A stretch of DNA of 11,015 nt from Gammaproteobacteria bacterium (lineage in GTDB: Bacteria; Pseudomonadota; Gammaproteobacteria; SMWH01). The stretch covers positions 1-11,015 of the forward strand of contig SMWH01000032.1 in assembly GCA_004357005.1 (NCBI GenBank), written 5' to 3'. Every line of letters begins with the position of its first letter. Position 1 is the stretch's first letter. The notes beneath the pieces are model-generated. The model saw nothing but the letters and a program-made list of their open reading frames with translations. It was not told where the DNA came from and did no database searches. Positions 1 through 5,525 of this stretch are shown piece after piece. The position numbers and the translations under genes were made by a program.

Positions 1-181
1 AAAGGCTTTCTTTTTCGAATTCATAGGGCGCGGTGGGCCAGTAGATCGTTTCCCCGTTGTATGCGTGACTCAGATCCACAGCCGTGTAGTACCCCTCGAT
101 CAGCGCTTCGTCGAAAGCCCGTGCGGACGCTGACACCGCAAGCATCATCAGCAACACCGCAAATCCGCGCGTGATCGTCAT
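1..181 (-). CDS. Exported cyclase-family protein (kynurenine formamidase-like), N-terminal 60 residues only
   Basis: The reading frame starts at the ATG at 181-179 and leaves the window at base 1, so only the N-terminus is seen. Residues 1 to about 21 look like a Sec signal peptide: a basic start (MTITRG), a hydrophobic core, then ASARA before FDEAL. The mature part contains VDLSHAYN followed by ETIYWPTAP. This resembles the opening of the cyclase/kynurenine formamidase fold (PF04199), where an early DLSH segment precedes the metal-binding HxGTHxDxPxH motif; that motif would lie outside the window. Family members hydrolyse amide or lactone-type bonds using a metal ion. The signal peptide suggests a periplasmic enzyme rather than cytoplasmic KynB of tryptophan breakdown, so the substrate is unknown. 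The start lies four bases after the stop of the upstream TPR gene, with only a short AAGG two bases before the ATG, so translational coupling is likely. Confidence 0.72.
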   Translation of the reverse strand, partial: MTITRGFAVLLMMLAVSASARAFDEALIEGYYTAVDLSHAYNGETIYWPTAPYEFEKESL

Positions 182-185
182 GACC

Positions 186-1814
186 TTAACTCGTCAGGTT
201 CAGTTTCCGCGCGAGGGCCTGGAAACGAGGCTCATCACGGATGGGTTCGAGAAAGGGATCCATCAGCATCTGCATGACGCCGGGATCGCGCTCGCGTTCC
301 GCCTGTTCCAGCCAGTCGAGACTCTTTTCCCTATCCCCGATCTGGCAGTACAGGACCCCCATCTGGTAACCCGCGCTTTCCCCCACGCTCTCGCGGTATG
401 CGTCAGCCAGTTTGCGGGCCTCTTCATCGCTGGATTCGCGGATGCCAAGCAAGGCCTCCCCAAATTCCCGCATCCACGGGATGTGTTCTTTTTCGAATTC
501 CGGTCTGGCACGGTCAGAATCGTTCTGCCTGAAATACAACTCGCCGAGGTTATAGTGCAAACCGCCCGCTTGAGGGTCCATGTCCATGGCCTTGTGCAAC
601 AGTTCCTCTGCTTCCCCGTAGCGCTCCATGCAGGCATAGGTATACGCCAGTTGACGCAAATTAATCGCCGATAGCGGATCGATCGACACGGCGGTTTCGA
701 AGCACGACAAAGCTTCTTCGTGGCGTAAAAGCATTCTCAAGTGTGCACCCAAACGCCGATATGCATCGGCGAAGTTGGGGTTGAGTTCAATCGCGCGACG
801 GAGGTGTTTTTCGGCACCCACCATGTCGTGCTCCCACCAGCCGAGGAAAAAGCCCTGGACCATCTGTGCTTCCGCGTAATCCGGATCGATCTCCAGCGCC
901 TTGTCGATGAAGGCCTTGGCCCTGGGCCAGCCTTCGTCATAGGGCACGTCGCCGCCGGCCACCATGTGGATCCAGGCCTCCGCGCTGGAGGCCAGCGCAG
1001 GAACATAGTCCGGTGATTCCTCCAGCACTTCTGCGTACAAGGCAACGGCTTTTTTCAGCTCCTCAAATTTCATGCGTCGCTGGTGAAAACGACCCTCGAG
1101 ATACGCGGCATAAACCGTTCCGTCTTCCGTGCGCCGCACGTCACTTTCTGATTCACCCAGGAGCTTTACACGAAGCATGTCGGTGACGGCCTTCGCGATC
1201 TCGTCCTGGATCACGAAGATGTCATCCAGTTCCCGGTCATAAGTTTCGGACCACAGGTGGTAGCCGTCCGCCGAACTGACGAGTTGGGCCGTGATGCGAA
1301 TGTTGTTCCCCGACTTCCTGACACTGCCTTCGAGGATATATCCCACGCCCAACTTCTCTCCGATTTCCCTCAAGTCCTTGTTCTCACCCTTGAAAGCGAA
1401 ACACGAGGTGCGCCCGGCCACACGCAATCCGTCTATGTGCGCCAGCACGTTGAGCAACTCTTCCGACAGGCCGTCGGCGAAATATTCGTTTTCCGGGTCG
1501 GTGGAGAGATTGGCAAAGGGGAGCACGGCAATGGACTTGCTTTCATCTTCTGCTTCGGGCGTTTTTTTGCGCCCGAAAACAGAGCCCGGCGTACGCTTGA
1601 CCCCCTCCGGCGTAACTTCGAAAGCCCAGGCCAGGATCAATGCGATGGGAAAACCCAGGATCAGCAGCACCGTGAACATCTGCATGACCCAGTCGGGCGC
1701 GTTGAAGGTATCGGCCGCATAGTTGCCCACCTCGGCCAATATCCACCCGGTCACGGCGTAGGCGAAGGCTACCTTGATGACGCTGCGGCGCCTGAGTTCT
1801 TCAAAAAACGACAT
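186..1814 (-). CDS. Membrane-anchored TolB-like (FlgO-type) domain protein with C-terminal TPR repeats
   Basis: This is a 542-residue protein. It opens with MSFFEELRRRSVIKVA, the conserved start of a proteobacterial family in which a short basic segment is followed by two membrane helices (about residues 13-31 and 43-65) and then FEVTPEGVKR. Residues about 93-220 form a TolB-like/FlgO-type domain: SIAVLPFANLS, then YFADGLSEELLNVLA, VGYILEGSVRK, and ITAQLVSSADGYHLWSE. Residues about 235-540 are TPR-like helical repeats, clearest around 299-312, 335-347, 367-380 and 400-414, where the AIELNPNFADAY type of signature recurs. In related proteins the TolB-like/TPR module is often attached to adenylate cyclase or winged-helix domains; here neither is present. 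A scaffold or protein-interaction role at the inner membrane is inferred, and no catalytic site is visible. The gene lies between the cytochrome gene and the cyclase-family gene. The ATG at 1814 has no strong Shine-Dalgarno sequence, but the N-terminal family signature supports it. Confidence 0.85.
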   Translation of the reverse strand: MSFFEELRRRSVIKVAFAYAVTGWILAEVGNYAADTFNAPDWVMQMFTVLLILGFPIALILAWAFEVTPEGVKRTPGSVFGRKKTPEAEDESKSIAVLPFANLSTDPENEYFADGLSEELLNVLAHIDGLRVAGRTSCFAFKGENKDLREIGEKLGVGYILEGSVRKSGNNIRITAQLVSSADGYHLWSETYDRELDDIFVIQDEIAKAVTDMLRVKLLGESESDVRRTEDGTVYAAYLEGRFHQRRMKFEELKKAVALYAEVLEESPDYVPALASSAEAWIHMVAGGDVPYDEGWPRAKAFIDKALEIDPDYAEAQMVQGFFLGWWEHDMVGAEKHLRRAIELNPNFADAYRRLGAHLRMLLRHEEALSCFETAVSIDPLSAINLRQLAYTYACMERYGEAEELLHKAMDMDPQAGGLHYNLGELYFRQNDSDRARPEFEKEHIPWMREFGEALLGIRESSDEEARKLADAYRESVGESAGYQMGVLYCQIGDREKSLDWLEQAERERDPGVMQMLMDPFLEPIRDEPRFQALARKLNLTS

Positions 1815-1847
1815 GATCAGGATTCTACGGCAAGCATGCTGGCCTTT

Positions 1848-1916
1848 GTGCAGGAGCGCCTTTCCAGGCGCGATTCCAGGCGCGGCCCTTGTTGTCGATT
1901 TCCGGGCCGCCCCTAC
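1848..1916. repeat. Pair of opposed REP-like elements between the cytochrome and TPR genes
   Basis: Two imperfect REP units face each other. On the plus strand, 1848-1877 contains CAGGAGCGCCTTTCCAGGCG followed by CGATTCC: a hairpin with stem GCGCCT/AGGCGC and loop TTCC. On the minus strand, reading from 1916 downward, GTAGGGGCGGCCC pairs through its GCGGCCC with GGGCCGC at 1882-1888. The head and tail resemble the units at 4942-5104. The GTAG head of the minus unit contains the TAG stop of the cytochrome gene. Such pairs (BIME-like) often end or stabilise transcripts; that role is inferred here. The rest of the 98-base gap shows nothing else convincing. Confidence 0.72.
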
Positions 1917-4159
1917 TTACCTTCCAGTTCCTGCAGAAGCTGGCGGGCGTTGGGATCGCCGGGATTTTGACGGGCATATTCCTGAGCATAACGCAGGGCC
2001 TGGGCGTTCAGACCCACGTCCCGGCTGATGGTAATGATGGCGACCAGCAGGTCCGGGTTATCCGGAAAACGGATCAACGCCGTTTCCAGAACGCCCAAGG
2101 CCTCAGTGGCCCGGCCCGTGCTGTTGAGCGCCACGGCGTGCAGATATGAAGCACGGACCTGGTCAGGATAAGCCGCAGCCAGACCACGCAGAAGATCCAC
2201 CGCTTCGTCGTTTTGACCCTGGCGCACGAGATTCATGGCCAGCGACTCCGTGAGCACCGGATCGCCCGGCACACGGTCCAGGCCCTCCCGCAACACGTTT
2301 TCCCCGTTGTGGTCCTGTTGCATGACCCGATACAGATCAGCCAGGTTCACCCGCGCAGGTATCCACATGGGTTCGATGTCCAGCGCCGCCAGATAGTAGC
2401 GCTCGGCATCGGCAAACAACCGGCGTGAAGCCGACAAGTTTCCCATGTTCGCCAGCGCTTCCGGCGTGTCGGCGTTCAGCTTCTGGGCATCCATGTATTC
2501 CTTCAGACCTTGATCGCGCTTCAGTGTCTGCTCGGGCCCAAGAACGTCGGCGGACACCGGCGCGAGCACTCGTGCTGCTTCCATGCGCACGGCCAGCACC
2601 GGGTCATCCAACAGGGGAAAAACGAACTCGCCGCGACGCTCTGCCGGCAACAGGCTGATGATGTCTACCGCCGTCAGGCGAACGATGGGGTCCTTATCAC
2701 CCAGATTGGCGACCGCCGCTCGAAGGGATTCCTCCGTGGGCATGTTCCGCAACAGTTCGAGGGCAGTCGCACGCACGATCGCCGGTTGCGCCGCATCGAC
2801 TGCAAGCGCGGAAAGCGCGCCCAGCGACCGGGGATCCATGGAGCGACCCGCCGCGATGGTCTCCGCGTAATGCGTGTTTGTGGCGCCCACCCATCGGCGG
2901 ACCGCTTCGTCCGCCCATTGGGCGTCCTGGTCCACGTGACATTTGTTGCACGCGTTCGGCGTGCCCAGTTTCACCGACAGATCCGGTCGCGGGATACGCA
3001 GGCTGTGGTCCCGGCGCGGGTCCACGACCATGTAGGTGCTCTCCGGCATGTGACACTCAACGCATTGAGTGCCCGCACTCTCGCCGCCGTGATGGTGGTG
3101 GGATGCGGTGTCATATCTGTCCGGGGCATGACAGTTGGCGCACAGGGCGTTTCCGTCCGCGCGCACCCTCAGTGAATGCGGCTCATGACAATCGCTGCAG
3201 GTGACGCCCGCCTGATACATACGGCTCTGCACAAAGGAACCCCACACATAAACCTCATCCAGTATCTGCCCGTCGGCATGGTAGAGACCATTGCGAAGCG
3301 GCGCGGGCCGGTGGGCATCCAGCAACTCGGGCCCCGGCGATTGCTCGGCGATCTGACTGCGCCGGGAATGACACGGCGCACAGACGTTCAACTCAAGTCG
3401 TTCAGGCAAGGCCTGTGTGCGCGCGGCCACCGCGGCGCCGTCCTCCAGGACCCACTCCCCCGCGTTGCTCGCGGTGAAATTGATATCGAACGCAGTCGTC
3501 CCGCCGCTTTCCGCATGCGCTTGTCCCGGGCCGTGGCAGGCTTCGCAACCTACGTCAATTTCCGTGTAGGTAGTCGCGTAACTCTTTGTAGCCGGGTCGT
3601 AGTTCTTGCGCAGCCCGGTGGAATGACAGGCAGCGCACTGGTAATTCCAGTTCTGGCTGCGCCGGGTCCAGTGCAATATATCCGTGTGATCCACCGACTC
3701 GTCGGGATACAGGTGGAACCAGCGCTGCCCACCCTGCTCGGCCGGCCGACTGTCCCAGGCTATGCCCAGGGTCTGCAGGCGCCCACCCGGGAACCCGATG
3801 AGATACTGCTGCAAGGGATCGAACCCGAAGGTGTAAGCGATATCGTACTCTGTCAACTCACCGTCGGGCCCGTCTGTCTCTACAACAAAGTTGTCCCCAC
3901 GGCGGAAAAACCGCGATGTGATACCGGCGTACTCAAAGCGGGTGTCATCAAAATCACCGAGAACGGTTTCGCCAGTCGCCATTCGCATGGCCAGATCATG
4001 GTGGGAGCCCCGCCAGGCGGAAAACTCCTCCGCATGGCATTTTCCGCAAACAACGGAGCCCGTGTAGCCACCCATCCATTGGAGGTGAGGATCATCGGCA
4101 ACGGCCCACAGGGGCGCAAAGAGCAGGATCGTCAAAAAGAGTTTCTGGAAACGACGCAT
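1913..4159 (-). CDS. Secreted octaheme c-type cytochrome with HEAT and TPR repeats
   Basis: This 748-residue protein starts with a signal peptide (residues 1 to about 21, ending near LWAVADD). Eight CxxCH heme-attachment motifs are visible, with first cysteines at residues 38, 175, 205, 260, 321, 340, 366 and 404. The segment after the first heme (EEFSAWRGSHHDLAM) is like multiheme proteins of the cytochrome c554 type. Residues about 445-540 look like HEAT repeats (IVRATALELLRN, PIVRLTAVDIISLLP, AVRMEAARVLAP), and about 565-745 are TPR repeats. It should be a periplasmic or outer-surface electron carrier or oxidoreductase with a protein-binding C-terminal half. The substrate is unknown, and no CxxCK or other unusual heme site marks it as a nitrite or hydroxylamine enzyme. 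A histidine run (HHHH, residues 354-357) could add metal or heme ligands. A TATAAT box lies about 30 bases upstream, so it probably heads a transcript with the TPR gene. The TAG stop is formed by the head of a REP element. Confidence 0.9.
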   Translation of the reverse strand: MRRFQKLFLTILLFAPLWAVADDPHLQWMGGYTGSVVCGKCHAEEFSAWRGSHHDLAMRMATGETVLGDFDDTRFEYAGITSRFFRRGDNFVVETDGPDGELTEYDIAYTFGFDPLQQYLIGFPGGRLQTLGIAWDSRPAEQGGQRWFHLYPDESVDHTDILHWTRRSQNWNYQCAACHSTGLRKNYDPATKSYATTYTEIDVGCEACHGPGQAHAESGGTTAFDINFTASNAGEWVLEDGAAVAARTQALPERLELNVCAPCHSRRSQIAEQSPGPELLDAHRPAPLRNGLYHADGQILDEVYVWGSFVQSRMYQAGVTCSDCHEPHSLRVRADGNALCANCHAPDRYDTASHHHHGGESAGTQCVECHMPESTYMVVDPRRDHSLRIPRPDLSVKLGTPNACNKCHVDQDAQWADEAVRRWVGATNTHYAETIAAGRSMDPRSLGALSALAVDAAQPAIVRATALELLRNMPTEESLRAAVANLGDKDPIVRLTAVDIISLLPAERRGEFVFPLLDDPVLAVRMEAARVLAPVSADVLGPEQTLKRDQGLKEYMDAQKLNADTPEALANMGNLSASRRLFADAERYYLAALDIEPMWIPARVNLADLYRVMQQDHNGENVLREGLDRVPGDPVLTESLAMNLVRQGQNDEAVDLLRGLAAAYPDQVRASYLHAVALNSTGRATEALGVLETALIRFPDNPDLLVAIITISRDVGLNAQALRYAQEYARQNPGDPNARQLLQELEGK

Positions 4160-4188
4160 CGTGGCACCGGCAAGAAAAGTGTCGGCGC

Positions 4189-4217
4189 ATTATAGACCCC
4201 AAAAAACGGGCCCAAAA
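4189..4217 (-). promoter_or_regulatory. Candidate sigma70 promoter of the octaheme cytochrome gene
   Basis: On the minus strand a perfect TATAAT lies at 4194-4189, preceded by GTC. At 17 bases upstream is TTTTGG (4217-4212), a poor -35 match. Transcription would begin near 4182, leaving a leader of about 23 bases before the ATG at 4159. The position in the gap right before a start codon supports it; the weak -35 leaves room for an activator or chance. Confidence 0.5.
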
Positions 4218-4222
4218 ACGGG
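4198..4222. repeat. Tandem repeat of a 12-13-base unit upstream of the cytochrome promoter
   Basis: Two adjacent copies are seen on the plus strand: CCCAAAAAACGGG (4198-4210) and CCCAAAAACGGG (4211-4222). They differ only by one A. The pair overlaps the region where a -35 box would sit, so it could be a regulator site, a DNA-bend sequence, or slippage-prone DNA that changes promoter spacing. No function is shown by the sequence alone. Confidence 0.55.
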
Positions 4223-4240
4223 ACAGCTTCGTTTTCAACA

Positions 4241-4255
4241 CCGTGACAGTCACGG
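4241..4255. promoter_or_regulatory. Perfect 7+1+7 palindrome, possible operator or small hairpin
   Basis: CCGTGAC-A-GTCACGG is perfectly symmetrical around one base. It lies six bases after the stop of the hypothetical gene (4262) and about 50 bases before the TATAAT box of the cytochrome gene. As DNA it has the size and symmetry of a dimeric regulator's operator. As RNA the one-base centre makes a poor hairpin loop, and no T-run follows directly, so a classic terminator is unlikely. Confidence 0.45.
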
Positions 4256-4261
4256 TTCTGA

Positions 4262-4933
4262 TCAGGCGGGCGCGGGTGTGGCGGCTTCGAGCATGGCCGC
4301 GGCGGTCGCAAGGAAATCGGACACCTGGGGCCGCGGTCCCGAGCCAAAGCTGACGTGTTCCACTTCATCGTTCCGGTCCAGTCGCCAGGCGCCCATGCGC
4401 GTCGAAGATGCCCCGCGCGGCGATACACCGTGCTCCAAAGTAAAATAGATCAGGGGATGCAGCGCCGCGTTGTCCGGGTCATCCCAATCCACTGTTGTCG
4501 GCCGCCGGCGCCAGATCAGTGCGCCCATGAACGCCTCCCCTCGCACCCAGGGCTTCGGGAAACTGAAAACGATGGCCAGGTGTTTCGTGTCGCCCGTATC
4601 CACCGTCGTCAGCACATGGTGGACTTCGGGAAAAGGGATGCGTTCCTGCTCCGGAACCAGGTTGCCTGCCTGCCGCCACAAAGAACGAATGGATCTTTCG
4701 GCCTCGGTGGGCTGGAACCTGGGCCAGACTTCCATGGGCTCGCGCGCGACGAGACCCCCCAGGATCGTGTGCTGAAACACATAATGCTGGCGACTGCGCA
4801 TGGACACATGCAGATAATCGACCGGGTCCCGGACGCGAACAAGGAACTGGGTCACGATGAGACGGTTCCGGTTACGACCGCCGACACGGTTGTCAGGGCC
4901 CGGAACCGAATCCACGGGGATCGAATGAACCAA
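4262..4933 (-). CDS. Hypothetical protein, start uncertain because repeats lie upstream
   Basis: I do not recognise the family. The frame ends at TGA (4264-4262). It encodes a soluble-looking protein with segments such as IVTQFLVRVRDPVDYLHVSM, EVHHVLTTVDTGDTKHLAIV, MGALIWRRRP and a final alanine-rich helix (FLATAAAMLEAATPAPA). There are no signal peptide, membrane helix or cysteine motifs. The frame stays open back to a TTG at 5080, directly after a TAA, but bases 4942-5080 are REP repeats. The residues they encode (GFVGAAFQPRF and similar) are therefore very unlikely to be real protein. I set the start at the first possible codon after the repeats, TTG at 4933. GTG at 4915, GTG at 4855 or ATG at 4801 are alternatives, and none has a good Shine-Dalgarno sequence. 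The repeat cluster may have displaced or cut off the native 5' end. An antisense frame of 196 codons looks like a shadow. Confidence 0.6.
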   Translation of the reverse strand: MVHSIPVDSVPGPDNRVGGRNRNRLIVTQFLVRVRDPVDYLHVSMRSRQHYVFQHTILGGLVAREPMEVWPRFQPTEAERSIRSLWRQAGNLVPEQERIPFPEVHHVLTTVDTGDTKHLAIVFSFPKPWVRGEAFMGALIWRRRPTTVDWDDPDNAALHPLIYFTLEHGVSPRGASSTRMGAWRLDRNDEVEHVSFGSGPRPQVSDFLATAAAMLEAATPAPA

Positions 4934-4941
4934 CCGCAGCC

Positions 4942-4993
4942 GTAGGAGCGGCTTTGCAGGAGGAACAAATCGCGGCTGGAAAGCCGCTCCTAC
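4942..4993. repeat. REP-like element with 14-base perfect inverted ends
   Basis: GTAGGAGCGGCTTT (4942-4955) and its exact reverse complement (4980-4993) flank 24 bases. Read on the minus strand, 4993-4966 is a complete REP hairpin: GTAG head, stem GCGGCT/AGCCGC, loop TTCC, then the tail CGATTT. The plus-strand arm is a half unit. The GTAG head is typical of REP families mobilised by RAYT (TnpA-REP) transposases; no RAYT gene is in the window. Confidence 0.85.
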
Positions 4994-4998
4994 AAAAC

Positions 4999-5018
4999 CG
5001 CGATTTATTCCAATCGCG
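4999..5018. repeat. Short inverted repeat made of two REP tails
   Basis: CGCGATT and AATCGCG are perfect 7-base arms around TATTCC. Both arms match the CGCGATT tail of the surrounding REP units, so this looks like two tails joined after deletions rather than an independent site. It lies inside the repeat cluster. Confidence 0.55.
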
Positions 5019-5026
5019 CCCCCCCG

Positions 5027-5064
5027 GTGGGAACGGCCCGAAAAAAAACGCCGGCCGCGATTCC
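5027..5064 (+). repeat. REP-like element, G-head variant with long loop
   Basis: The unit starts GTGGGAACGGCC and ends GGCCGCGATTCC, with a loop of A-rich sequence (a run of eight A after CCCG). The head GTGGGA and tail CGCGATTCC match the next unit at 5066-5104, which is in direct orientation. The stem is shorter, with an A replacing G in the head (AACGGCC). Confidence 0.65.
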
Positions 5065-5065
5065 T

Positions 5066-5104
5066 GTGGGAGCGGCCCAATTAGAAAACGTGGGCCGCGA
5101 TCCC
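5066..5104 (+). repeat. REP-like element, G-head variant
   Basis: GTGGGAGCGGCCC (5066-5078) pairs through GCGGCCC with GGGCCGC at 5092-5098, followed by the tail GATCCC. The loop is 13 bases. It lies 10 bases downstream of the stop of the DUF2541 gene, so the hairpin may mark or protect the 3' end of the upstream operon transcript; this is inferred. Confidence 0.7.
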
Positions 5105-5113
5105 TTTCGCTTT

Positions 5114-5506
5114 TTAGCGGAGTCCGAAGACTCGGACCGTTGCACGGCCGTCGAAGCCGACGGTGTCGTACCAGATACTGATGCGATCTATCTTGCGCAG
5201 CTTGCCCGCCAAGTCAAAAGCCGGCGACCGCGCTCCCTCATCTACGCGAAAGTTCTTGTTGATTTCCTGTTTGCTGCCGTTCTCGTAGTGGATAACAATC
5301 TTGCGGAAACGCACGTCATTTCCCTCGACCTTGAAGCCAATCTTTCGGAACGAACCTTCGTATCCGCCCACTTTGATCACGTCGTGATCCACGGTGTACG
5401 AAACGACCCGTTCACCGAGAAAATCCCAGTCCTTGGCGGCAACCACACTCGTCGCCAACGCCAGAGCGACGCATGCAAAAACGAGATACAAGACATTTTT
5501 CTTCAT
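5114..5506 (-). CDS. Secreted DUF2541-family protein
   Basis: This 130-residue protein has a clear signal peptide: MKKN, a hydrophobic stretch to about residue 19, then SVVAA before KDWDFLGER. The mature part is rich in beta-strand patterns: GERVVSYTVDHDVIKVGG, FRKIGFKVEGNDVRFRKIVIHYENG, DLAGKLRKIDRISIWYDT, and the ending RATVRVFGLR. This pattern matches DUF2541-type periplasmic proteins. Their biochemical role is unknown, and no catalytic residues or cysteine pairs are visible in the mature part. The ATG at 5506 has a strong GGAGGGGG ribosome site just upstream. The gene starts 19 bases after the stop of the DUF2339 gene, so the two are probably co-transcribed. It is the last gene before the REP cluster. 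Confidence 0.8.
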   Translation of the reverse strand: MKKNVLYLVFACVALALATSVVAAKDWDFLGERVVSYTVDHDVIKVGGYEGSFRKIGFKVEGNDVRFRKIVIHYENGSKQEINKNFRVDEGARSPAFDLAGKLRKIDRISIWYDTVGFDGRATVRVFGLR

Positions 5507-5525
5507 AACCCCCTCCGCGGATATT

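Noticed and set aside
1822..1827. TAGAAT (minus strand) as a -10 box for the TPR gene
   Set aside because: It lies eight bases before the start codon with no -35 match at 16-18 bases, so it would imply a nearly leaderless transcript without other support.
1257..1970. Plus-strand open frame (237 codons) opposite the TolB-like domain
   Set aside because: It is antisense to a conserved domain and crosses the REP pair; the residues are arginine-rich and not protein-like.
3176..4195. Long plus-strand open frame (339 codons) opposite the cytochrome gene
   Set aside because: The minus strand carries eight CxxCH motifs and a signal peptide over the same DNA. The plus frame has no recognisable domain and is expected in GC-rich coding DNA.
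4355..4945. Plus-strand open frame (196 codons) opposite the hypothetical gene
   Set aside because: The minus frame has more natural composition (VTQFLVRVRDPVDYLHV), while the plus frame is rich in Arg/His/Pro and ends inside a repeat. This is less certain than the other shadows, because the minus gene is also unrecognised.
5105..5120. CGCT-AAAA-AGCG hairpin at the end of the DUF2541 gene as a terminator
   Set aside because: The stem is only four pairs and overlaps the stop codon, and no T-run follows on the minus strand.
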